Source: Lanius collurio (lineage: Eukaryota > Chordata > Aves > Passeriformes > Laniidae). Taken from it: 64,000 bases of DNA. The position numbers and the translations under genes are program-made. The notes below the pieces were generated by a model. The model had not been told where the DNA came from, searched no databases, and saw nothing but the letters and a program-made list of their open reading frames with translations. Location of the stretch: the NCBI GenBank assembly GCA_020086605.1, contig JACBWW010000008.1:19804643-19868642 (forward strand). The letters are read 5' to 3'. Positions 27,501 through 34,660 of the stretch are shown here, in pieces. How positions within the stretch are numbered: the stretch's first letter is position 1; the number at the start of each line of letters is the position of its first letter.

Positions 27501-28340
27501 TTTTGTTGTCTACAGATAATTTATTTTTTTCATACAGAATTCAAATAAAATGCCCAGTTAGTCATTCAAATCAGATACTGCTGTTTGAAAATTCAGTTCA
27601 CACTAATTACTGTATTACAATAGGTATTACATTAATGTTTCAACAAATTCACAGAAATAATGAGGATACCATTCAGATACTTTTTTTAATAGCCCTAAAT
27701 GAAGAAAAGAAAGCCTTGTTTTTTAAGCCTGTTTCTATAAAACACTCCTACATGTAAAAGATATGCATGTAATTTATATGCATTTATCATTACTACTTAC
27801 AATATCAAAAAATACATTAAACCACTAAAGCTAAAATTTACAACTAAGCTGCAATATATTTCAATACCTTTGGGAATTTATATTCCCAGATAGAGTGCAG
27901 ATACAAAATATATGTAAAAGAAGAACACATAACAAGGCTGAATAAATGAATTGAGCACAAAGTTATCAAACAGTGCAAGAATCACCCACTAGAGTCCTGG
28001 ACAGAACAAACTGTTTTTGTCAGGGAGTTTTGGTGCTAGTTATTTCTTGAAGCCAAATTTCATTAATTTAAAATTATTAAATAAATAAATCTGTCAGCAA
28101 AAGGACATCAAGACTACCATAAATTAATTTTTCTCGATATAATGTACACTAAGTCAATCACCTACTAACTTCTACTTCTATAATATACTTTTCCTGCTTT
28201 CAGAACTCTTCAAAATTTCATTTGGAGAATGTTACCTTTTGGAAAAATTTCTTATGGCAAGACAGGTGGTAATAATCCAGAAGCATACCTGCTACAGAGC
28301 TGCAGAGCAGGACAAACATCCAAATCAAATTGCTGAACAT
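5921..28340 (-). CDS. IL31RA: Interleukin-31 receptor subunit alpha, complete coding region (15 coding exons)
   Basis: Single-pass type I cytokine receptor of the gp130 family. In mammals it pairs with OSMR to bind IL-31 and signals through JAK/STAT. Coding segments in transcript order: 28340-28289, 27430-27137, 25776-25656, 24267-24101, 22990-22839, 20413-20248, 19611-19529, 18999-18783, 17580-17398, 14645-14544, 13143-12997, 11048-10908, 9703-9610, 7419-7341, 6520-5921. They total 2,598 nt, 865 residues plus TAG, and every junction is GT-AG in phase. Order of domains: signal peptide (about 1-17), Ig-like D1 (18-115), cytokine-binding FNIII pair with WSGWS at 303-307, three further FNIII domains (about 318-608), transmembrane helix 613-636, Box 1 (WPDIPNP, 646-652), and a cytoplasmic tail with tyrosines 691, 706, 746, 810 and 853. 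The choice over IL6ST rests on PENISCVFFYKENLTCTW, ICWPDIPNPEES and NPYLKNSV..REFLVSE, which match human IL31RA as I know it, and on DDX4 lying next to it. Human IL31RA lacks the Ig-like domain. Confidence 0.95.
7341..7419 (-). CDS. IL31RA: IL31RA exon, JAK-binding Box 1
   Basis: 79 nt, acceptor CAATTACAG, donor GTAATA (weak). It encodes LKKICWPDIPNPEES, the juxtamembrane Box 1 (WPxxPxP) that docks JAK1-type kinases in this family, and ends in phase 0 after SFVSSM. Confidence 0.93.
8720..9330 (+). mobile_element. LTR-like retroelement fragment in IL31RA intron (unclassified)
   Basis: A compositionally distinct block between the Box 1 and transmembrane exons of IL31RA. It contains GA-rich direct repeats (about 8,801 and 9,103), GCT-rich sequence, an AATAAA at 9217-9222 and a downstream GT/G-rich stretch (9,281-9,300). 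That ordering resembles an LTR R-U5 region or a processed insertion. Several overlapping open frames here have no family features. Family and exact ends were not determined. Confidence 0.4.
9610..9703 (-). CDS. IL31RA: IL31RA exon, transmembrane segment
   Basis: 94 nt, acceptor TGTCTAAAG, donor GTGAGT. It encodes a 24-residue hydrophobic helix (residues 613-636, from VFFIAIPVG to WIMCIL) followed by the basic stop-transfer KKH. Confidence 0.95.
10018..10190 (-). mobile_element. CR1 3'-end fragment
   Basis: Begins on the plus strand with agaatcattgtgtaatttag, the complement of a CR1 3' terminus (the repeated ATTCTATGATTCT end is degraded). The usual 'lead CCAACCTAAATTA...' order follows. It is short, old and intronic in IL31RA. 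Confidence 0.6.
10908..11048 (-). CDS. IL31RA: IL31RA exon, FNIII D6 second half
   Basis: 141 nt, acceptor CTAAAAAG, donor GTAAGT. It encodes LQYRLKSLQANTEYTVNIMA, then SNRAGGTIGEQKTFKTLK: the last FNIII strands before the membrane. Confidence 0.92.
12997..13143 (-). CDS. IL31RA: IL31RA exon, FNIII D6 first half
   Basis: 147 nt, acceptor TCTGTAG, donor GTAAGT. It encodes PSEGPLADTGIVGKNEVTIK, then WNEIPKNKRNGFITNYTIFY. The NGFI.NYTIFY strand is strongly conserved between IL31RA and gp130. Confidence 0.94.
14544..14645 (-). CDS. IL31RA: IL31RA exon, FNIII D5 second half
   Basis: 102 nt, acceptor CTTCACAG, donor GTAGGT. It encodes FKPFVCYNISVYPLYG and APSHAQFYAQEK. CYNISVYP is shared with mammalian IL31RA. 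Confidence 0.93.
15135..15385 (+). mobile_element. CR1 3'-end fragment
   Basis: Sense-strand CR1-like 3' region: ggctggatatcaggaaaagg (about 15,161), then gagggtggttgggcactgaa and a GAGTTGGACTTC-type tail ending near tttcattattct. It is intronic in IL31RA and opposite in orientation to the gene. Confidence 0.65.
15788..16353 (+). mobile_element. Avian ERVL-type LTR, complete but degraded
   Basis: Starts TG and ends CA. It contains a TATAAAA box at 16054-16060 preceded by a GC-richer U3, a CTGTCTGTACC...CAACCC segment near the U5 boundary, and the terminal ctggggttaaatcccaacca (16,334-16,353). It aligns with the partial LTR at 63,758-64,000 over U3, so the family occurs twice here. It lies inside an IL31RA intron, antisense to the gene. 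No intact retroviral frame follows. Confidence 0.72.
16354..17000 (+). mobile_element. Remnant of ERV internal region after the 5' LTR
   Basis: Directly continues the LTR. It has repeated short phrases of the type cacactggagca / ccatgctggagaag / actgtctcctgtggg (about 16,768-16,880), characteristic of the untranslated leader of avian ERVL elements. No gag, pol or env frame is recognisable, and no 3' LTR was found nearby, so this is a broken 5' end. Confidence 0.55.
17398..17580 (-). CDS. IL31RA: IL31RA exon, FNIII D5 first half
   Basis: 183 nt, acceptor TTTTTAG, donor GTATGT. It encodes FQAIETVTTSTTNGELVVQW, then KYVVEWYEESE and SWQYVSNSTKW. It corresponds to the human QLVVKW...EWF segment. 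Confidence 0.92.
18652..18675. repeat. Short (TA)n microsatellite
   Basis: Imperfect AT dinucleotide run in an IL31RA intron, about 110 bp downstream (in transcript sense) of the D4 exon donor. Confidence 0.8.
18783..18999 (-). CDS. IL31RA: IL31RA exon, remainder of FNIII D4
   Basis: 217 nt, acceptor TTTAACAG, donor GTAAGA. It encodes GRILGYKIQYFPEK, then NNSTEKNITLLL and HIISVTACNSAGESPEAILR. The SVTACNSAGESP strand is a standard FNIII F-G region. Confidence 0.92.
19529..19611 (-). CDS. IL31RA: IL31RA exon, start of FNIII D4
   Basis: 83 nt, acceptor CTAAATAG, donor GTATAA. It encodes PPSGKVDLWRVIEP and NRSVHLMWK, matching the LWRV..P...RRPVRLLWK strand layout of IL31RA. The donor is weaker than its neighbours. 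Confidence 0.88.
20248..20413 (-). CDS. IL31RA: IL31RA exon with WSXWS motif
   Basis: 166 nt, acceptor ATTTTCAG, donor GTAAGC. It encodes DYSVAIRCINSDSAYWSGWS; WSGWS (residues 303-307) is the class I cytokine receptor signature closing D3. Confidence 0.95.
22839..22990 (-). CDS. IL31RA: IL31RA exon, first half of FNIII D3
   Basis: 152 nt, acceptor CATTCTAG, donor GTAAGT. It encodes APPEILSVKKIPGIKQLLTV and TWKMPAKIFPSEHLICQVQY, the proline-led start of the second FNIII domain of the cytokine-binding module. Confidence 0.9.
23205..23278 (+). mobile_element. CR1 3'-tail fragment
   Basis: Sense CR1-like terminus with gggactttgaacaacttggt, then gaagatgtccctgcccaccc and ending ctatgactctgtgattctgc. 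Very short and intronic in IL31RA. Confidence 0.6.
24101..24267 (-). CDS. IL31RA: IL31RA exon, second half of FNIII D2
   Basis: 167 nt, acceptor TTTTTTTAG, donor GTAGTT. It encodes KPCQNTTESCSFFYP, FCFQVKAENVLGNSSSD and ends HIPLMKI. The second conserved cysteine pair and the VKAEN strand are typical of gp130-family D2. Confidence 0.9.
25656..25776 (-). CDS. IL31RA: IL31RA exon, first half of FNIII D2
   Basis: 121 nt, acceptor CATTGCAG, donor GTAAGT. It encodes RPDRPENISCVFFYKENLTC followed by TWNAGRET, the first cysteine pair of the cytokine-binding module. This is the segment most diagnostic for IL31RA rather than IL6ST. Confidence 0.93.
27137..27430 (-). CDS. IL31RA: IL31RA exon, Ig-like D1 domain
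   Basis: 294 nt, phase 1 at both ends (acceptor TTTGTTTCTAG, donor GTAAGT). It encodes residues 18-115, including SSLQLFCVLG, SHIIWKLND, NETVSSVTIHNF and AHVKCLMNL: an Ig fold with paired cysteines and the IxWK strand seen in D1 of gp130. Four NxS/T sites are potential N-glycosylation sites or near such sites. Because the exon is phase-symmetric it could be skipped without a frameshift, which would give a receptor with the human domain layout. Confidence 0.88.
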
Positions 28341-28370
28341 TTCCTTCTCGGTAAGTATAGGCAGAAAATG
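28289..28370 (-). CDS. IL31RA: IL31RA exon with start codon and signal peptide
   Basis: The acceptor is TATGACAG after a T-rich tract, followed by 30 nt of 5' UTR and ATG at 28340-28338. The peptide MFSNLIWMFVLLCSSVA is a typical short hydrophobic signal peptide. The exon ends in phase 1 at donor GTATGC. This ATG is chosen because it is the only one that gives a signal sequence and joins in frame to the Ig-like exon. Confidence 0.88.
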
Positions 28371-28689
28371 CTGTCATAAAATAAAAATAAAAAGAATATA
28401 CTTCAAGTAAAGATGCCCTATCAATACTTTGTTAGCATTTGAGTAAGAGTTAATAACGTTATTCAGCTTTTCTCTCTTGTATTCAAGTGAAGTATTGCTT
28501 TGTCTAAATGTTACTTTCCTGAACAATGGAGAAATTTGATGCAGTTTTCCTAAGATAAGTTGCATACATTTCCTATAATCAAGAGAAAGATGAGTGTATC
28601 TAAAACACTGCTAAGGGTAATCCAATCCACACAAGGATTTTACCTTCCAAGGATCTTGTAAATAACTGCTAAGAATGGTATCTCCATTC

Positions 28690-29555
28690 ACTTGGCACAC
28701 AGCCTGCCTAGTCTTTTCTGACTGACTCCTGAGAGACACCACTCACATCCCTGGTCTCTATGTGGACAATGAGCTGTTGATCACAACTTTTTATGTGTGC
28801 CATCCAGCCAGTTCTTTATCCAGAGTGGTCCATCCATCAAATCCACATCTCTCCAATACAGAGACAAGGATGGCAAGTGGGACGGTGTCAAATTCTTCGC
28901 ATAAATCCAGGCAGACCAAGGGAGTTGCTCTGCCCTTGACCACTAAAGCTGTAGCCCCATCACAGAAGACCACCATGTTTCTAAGGCACGGCTTGACCTT
29001 AGTAAAGCCATGTTGGTTGTCACCAATCACCTCTTCGTTTAATATGCGCCTTAGCATGGTTTCCAGGAAAATCTGCTCCATGATCTTTCATGGCATAGAG
29101 GAGAGACTGACTGGTCTGTAGTTCCTCACGGTTTCTGCATTCCCCTTTTTTAAAATGGGGGTTATAGTTCACTTTTTCAGTGATCAGGGACTTTATTTGA
29201 CTAGTACAATTTATCAAAAATTATGTATAGTGGCTTAGCAGCTGCTTCTGCCACCTCCCTCAGGACCTACAGATGAATCTTATTGGGTCCCACGGACTTG
29301 TACCACCCGTTCAGGTTCCTTAGATGGTCTCAGACTTGATCCTTTCCTACAGTAGGTTCAGGGTCTTCATTCTCCCAACCCTACATTTGCCTTTCTCAAC
29401 TTGATTGACATGGCTGGAACACTTGTTGTTGAAGACTGAGGCACAGAGGTTGCTAAGAACCTCAGTCTTCTCTTTGCCCAGGGTATCCCTATCTCCCATT
29501 TCCTTTTGAAGAAGGCCCACATTATCCCTCACCTTTGTCTTCCTTGCAACATAGC
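28690..29555 (-). mobile_element. CR1 LINE fragment with reverse-transcriptase mid region
   Basis: The minus strand encodes fragments of CR1 reverse transcriptase: [35 protein letters not shown], then [13 protein letters not shown] (the FDxVP region of RT). The frame is broken and 5' truncated. It sits in IL31RA intron 1 and abuts a second CR1 piece on its right that carries a part of ORF2 normally found 3' of this one, so these are separate insertions. Confidence 0.82.
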
Positions 29556-30060
29556 TATGGACTCAAGGTGTGCAGTGCTAACTACAGGGGACAATCCCTG
29601 CCCTGGTCCTGCTGGCCACACCATTGCTGATCCAGGCCAGGATGCCATTGGCCTTCCTGGCCACCTGGGCACACCCTGGCTGCTCATGTTCAGCTGCTGT
29701 CCCCAGCACCCCCAGGTCCTTTCCAGCCCCTCTGCCCCAGCCTGTGGCACTGCCTGGGGTTGTTGTGAGCCAAGGGCTGCATTCAGCACTTGGCCTTGTT
29801 GAACCTCACACCACTGGCCTCAGCCCATGGATCCAGCCTGTCCAGATCCCTCTGCAGAGCCTTCCTGCCCTCCTGCAGATCAACTCCTGCCCAACTTGGT
29901 GTCATCTGCAAACTGATTGAGGGTGCACTTGATCCCCTTGTGAGGACCAGTAATAAAGATACCAAATAGGACTGGGCCCCATAGTGATCCCAGGAGAACC
30001 TCATTAGCAACCAGCTGTCAACTGAATGTGGCACCACTCAGCACCATTCTTTGTTCCAGT
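29556..30060 (-). mobile_element. Second CR1 fragment, late ORF2 region
   Basis: The minus strand encodes the CR1 segment [20 protein letters not shown] and [11 protein letters not shown], downstream of the YADD box in the element. The nucleotide sequence is nearly the same as at 38,930-39,330 and 2,890-3,070. It is frame-disrupted and in the same orientation as the adjacent fragment. Confidence 0.85.
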
Positions 30061-31072
30061 CATCTTCAAGAATTTTTAACATCTTTGCAAGAATGTGACA
30101 GGAAATTCTTTACTACCAAGTCTGACACTCATCTAACAACTATGAAGGAAGAAAGAAGCTGAACTCTCCTTTTATTTAGTCTTTACTATCCATTGCTATA
30201 GCTCTCCCATGATAGCTGCCATATGGAGAGACTGACCTTGCCCTACACACAGTCAAGCAAATGCTGAAAGCCAGGAGCATAAGCCTCCACTCTGGCCCAC
30301 TGGGCCACCCAACTGCGAAGCTCTGCAAAATGCACCAGGAAAAATTAAGAACTCCAAGATTCAAATCCATCAGCATTTACACAAATCCTAGAGGGAAAAA
30401 GGAATTTCAGGCAAATGATTCAAACATGTATTTCAGCATCCTTTTTAGATAACAGGGTGCATCAGATTCATGATTGGTCAGGATTGCACCAAAGGTGAGT
30501 ACCAGTGAGCATCAGAAGAGGAAAATGGAGGAGTTTCTACATTGGTCAGGAAAGACAATGACATGTAAACATAACGGAAGAAGCAGTAAATTTGAGGGAC
30601 AGCTAATGGGTTTTCTCAACTCCTTAAGCCCTCTGACTCCAGCACAGACAAGCCCATCCATGGGAAAAATGACAGACACTGCGATGAAAGATCCTGGGCA
30701 CATTGATTTCAAAACCCACAGTCTTTCACTGAGCTAAAAACAGTCAGTTGAACCTCAGACCAGGATGAACGGGATCTGAAACATTTACCTTTAAATACGA
30801 ATTGATTTAAACAGGTGTTATGTGCACTTTCTATTGGAAAATATACCTATATGTATTTTAAAAACTTAACCTACTAAGTTAGTTAATAATCTATTAACTA
30901 ATAATCTGCTAACACCACTTAAAGGAAATAAAATCAAACTACACATATCTGTTGAGAAAACTACTGAGCTTAGAGACATATCTGAAGGAGCCACATGGTG
31001 AGGCTCTCAAAATGCTGTATCAACTACTGACCACAGAAACTTGTTCTAAAAACTTGTTCTAAAAATAATGTC

Positions 31073-31091
31073 AAAAAAAAAAAAAAAAAAA
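31073..31091. repeat. Poly(A) run followed by (GAAA)n
   Basis: Nineteen A residues then gaaagaaag, in IL31RA intron 1. It could be the tail of an old retroposon, but nothing upstream is recognisable. Confidence 0.7.
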
Positions 31092-31557
31092 GAAAGAAAG
31101 CAAAACATCATCATGTAATTTAAAAACTTCAACTGGAAACCTAAGAAGCAGGAAAGTAATTTTTTTTTTCAATCTCTAAATAGAAAATGTAGGCACAAAA
31201 GGATAAGATACTTTTGTTCTAAAATTCTGAAGGACATAGTGAACAGGAAAAGTCAGTTCTGCTAATAACAGCTGATAACAGTTATTTTGCTTGGTATACC
31301 CGGCAGCTCAGATGCAAAATATTATGTTTTGATAAACCCTTTGTTTTCTTATAAAACAGCACACTGAATATTCATTCATCATAATATAAAATGCTGTTAC
31401 ATTGGAACTTAAATCAAATTTTTAACTATATGAGCTTGATACTAATGGGGGAAAATAGAATATAACTCATTATTCTCCGAACAAGCATAACAAACAAGTG
31501 TCTATACAATCTTAATGTATAAAATGCTCAGATAGATAAGAAGAGCTGAAGAAGAGA

Positions 31558-31574
31558 TTTTTTTTTTTTTTTTT
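31558..31574. repeat. Poly(T) run
   Basis: Seventeen T residues in IL31RA intron 1, about 470 bp from the poly(A) run. The sequence between them does not resemble a known element. Confidence 0.7.
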
Positions 31575-33239
31575 ACTAAGTAGCACATTGTACCTCATAA
31601 AAGAAACAGAATTTTTATGGAAAAAGTTTAAAGTTACAAACACAAAACAAAATTTACTTTCTTTACATATGGGTAACTTCTTTTATTTTAACTACATGAT
31701 TGTATCCAATTTGATAATACTCACTAAAGGAAAGGTCAGGCCATCAGGATCACTAGAACTAAAGGATGGTTACATTACCAGACAGAATATGGCTTTCAGA
31801 GGGGCACTGTCATTCCCTGTTCTTTTTTTACTGAGAAAGAAAAAACAGACAAGCTATGGTTTAAAGAGGGTTAATGCACAGATCTGGTCTTTGAGCAAGC
31901 CTCCTTCTTAGGCTCGTTGTGTCAGTGACTACAAAGTCTATTTGAACTGCAAGGGTCTACTTTGAGAGATGATTTTGCATCAGACATTTTCAGTAAGTAA
32001 GACACTATTAGACAATGGTTGCCTTCATGTCCCTTCATGTTGGTGGAGAACAAGTTGTCTTTTGTGTGGCAAGCAACTAGGTGAGCAAAATGGATGGGCA
32101 GGGTAGCAGGATCCATGCACTAAACTCCAAAGAAATGTAGAGTTCTCACCGAAAAGAGGGTAGCCAGATCAAAATCTTTTACATTTGTCAGATTTGGATG
32201 GCTTCAATCTGAAGTTTGTACAGAATACATACCTGCCAGAAAATCAGAAGGAAGATTCTCTCCACTGCTTCAGAGCATTAGCTCACCCCCTCCAGTCTTG
32301 TCTCTCAACCTCAGAATGGACCTAGATGTAAAACACACATCTACTTAAATAATGTTAAAAAATATGTTTTGGAAGAAAACAAATAAAAACTTTCCTGGAC
32401 TGTTAAGGAATCAGCTACAGCCCCAAAATGCAGAATATAGTTATAATCCTTGTACTGCTGCAATGCTGCAAGTAGAACACAGACCACAGTGCAAGTAATA
32501 CCATGCTTCCAACAGACATGAGAAGAAAAGAGAACAAAATGAGCACAAAACTTCACTTTCATACCTTCTTCACACTCATAAAAGATGACCATGACCCTGA
32601 AACTTACCTGAACATGTAACACAACATTCTGAAAAAGACATGTTTTAGAAAACATTATAAACTCAGACTCATTGCAGCATCATAACCCTGCTGCTTCAAA
32701 TCAAATCATAAAGATTATCTCTCCTGCTATTCTTTACTACCTATGCTGTAAACTTCACTAAAAATACTTCTGTATCTTAACTATATGAGCTTGGCAAACT
32801 GCAAGGCAAAACACAGCACTGTAGCGAGAAACAGGCTCTATGGGACCAACTGAATACAGTTATGTTTTGACATCTCTTGGTATGGCATTTTGAATTGAAA
32901 ATGCTCTCTACAAACACCAAATCATGCAAATATTCCCCAGTTTTAAATTATTATTATAGAAAAATCAAAATCTTTAATCTTCAATACTATAACCTCTGTA
33001 ATACAAACCCAAAGCTTCTCACTTTTTATCCCTTTTGAGACCTGTTTTGTTACGGATTAGCCTCTGACAGAAAAATCTGAACTGACCACTCCATTCTTTT
33101 GCCTAGTACACAAAGCTTCCTTCAAGCATGAAAACATTCTCTCGCCTAATCAGTGTCCTAATTCACAGATAGAGTCTAAAAGTTGGATTTCAACTATTTT
33201 AGACAATCATATTGAATATTTTGGTTCAAGAAAACCATC

Positions 33240-33620
33240 AAGCGCAATCATTAACCCAGCAATGCCAGGTCCACTGCTAACCTGTGTTCCCAAGTGTCAC
33301 ATCTATGTGCCTTTTAAATACCCCCAGGGACAGTGACTCCACCAATTTCCCAGGCAGCCTGCTCCAGTGCTTGACAACCTTTTCCAAGAAGAAAGTTTTC
33401 CTAATACCCAATCTAAACCTTCCCTAGTGCAACTTGTGGCAATTTCCTCATCTGTTGCTTATAACTTGGGAGAGGAGACTGACCCTCATCTCACCACAAC
33501 CTTTCAGGCAGTTGCAGCGAGCAATAAGGTCTCTCCTGAGCTCCTTTTCTCCAGGATAAACACCCCTAGCTCCTTCAGCTGCTCCTCACAGAACTTGTGC
33601 TCCAGACCCTCCACTTCCAA
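33240..33620 (-). mobile_element. CR1 3'-end fragment
   Basis: Plus strand reads as the complement of a CR1 3' end: cccagcaatgccaggtccac, cagcctgctccagtgcttga, tcctaatacccaatctaaac, then gctcctcacagaacttgtgc. It lies about 630 bp downstream (in transcript sense) of the non-coding first exon donor of IL31RA. Confidence 0.8.
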
Positions 33621-34239
33621 AAGACAAATTACACAGTCCATTACAGGTGAGAAGGCAAGTGACACTTCCCAATTTAAGCACGATTACATGAACATAATAC
33701 TTATGATGGGTATATACACAAACACATTACAAAAATAGTTATCCTCAGAAGGCAGAAATTGCAAATATTGAAGAAACCTGGCCCCCGTTCATTAAAATCT
33801 GATACATCACTTCGAGAAAATTTTTATGAATACAAATTGAGCAGAGAGCAATTAAATAAGATCTTTTACTTCCTTTGATGATTGCATACATTGCAAACAT
33901 TTTGAGAACTGACTTAACCATTACACACACAAGGAAAACCACTGCCAAGCATCTGTATCACATTCTTTAGAAAATGAGATTAATGCAATGAGCTAAACAA
34001 AAAGTTTCAATTCTTACTGTTAATGGACTTGAAAGAAAGAAACCAAAAGGATCTTTTTGGCCCCGAGAGAGCCAGCAGCATGTCCTGCCCTTAGTCTGGG
34101 ACAAACATTTGGAGAGATGCAAAATGCAAGCAAACTTCACGGCTAGAGACCCACGCAAGTAACAGTGCGGGGAAGAGTTTGACACTCCCCCACACTTCAT
34201 ATAAACGAAAATGAGCAGAGGGGACCTCTGCCGAAAACA

Positions 34240-34660
34240 TCTTTTCCACTCACCGCAGCGGTAGAACGGGCGTTTGGTTTAACAGGGGCCTCTGCCTCCC
34301 CGCGACGGCGAAGGGACGGACAAAATAGGAAGTCGCCCGGCTGAGCATAAGTAACGCTTTTTCCTGTAATTCTGAAGGCCAGCAACTCCCACCCCCGCCT
34401 CCGGGACGAGCGGTGTCGGAGTCGGGCGGCCCCAGCTGCCCGCACGGCGCCGGCCGCCCGCGGGCGGATGCTCTGCCCTGCCTGGAGCCCCGACAGCCGC
34501 CCGCCCCCGGAGCCGCCCGCCGGCCCCCGCCCGTCCCGGGATGGGGCGGAGCGGGGACACAGCCCTGCCGCCACACAGGCTGAGGGCGCGCCCGCACCAG
34601 CTTCGCCGCTCTTTCCAAGGGCGGTAATCAGCCGGCCGTGCAGCGGGGTACGCAGCGACG
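34240..34660 (-). promoter_or_regulatory. IL31RA: CpG island promoter, probably of IL31RA
   Basis: The only strongly GC-rich, CpG-dense segment in the window, in an otherwise AT-rich landscape (e.g. cgcacggcgccggccgcccg at 34,440-34,459). It contains GGGGCGGAG-type GC boxes near 34,541 and no obvious TATA box. Orientation is inferred from the minus-strand donor at its left end. Several long overlapping frames here are a by-product of high GC. Confidence 0.65.
34254..34640 (-). other. IL31RA: Probable 5' non-coding exon of IL31RA (donor end certain, 5' end unknown)
   Basis: The minus strand ends in CTGCG followed by a perfect donor GTGAGT at 34253-34248. The exon body lies in a CpG-rich block, as expected for a first exon. 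It has no start codon in frame with the signal-peptide exon, which carries its own acceptor and ATG 5.9 kb away at 28,370. The right edge is set by the CpG island and is approximate. Confidence 0.55.

Larger units (their letters stand above)
30061..34253. other. IL31RA intron 1, remainder
   Basis: Apart from the CR1 fragment and two homopolymer runs listed separately, this is AT-rich intron without recognisable exons. An extra 5' UTR exon inside it cannot be excluded, since non-coding exons leave no protein signal. Confidence 0.5.

Noticed and set aside
5921..28340. Identification of the receptor as IL6ST (gp130)
   Set aside because: The Ig-like D1 suggested gp130, but the D2 start, Box 1 and tail sequences match IL31RA, the YxxQ-rich gp130 tail is missing, and DDX4 lies adjacent on the same strand, as in the human DDX4-IL31RA order.
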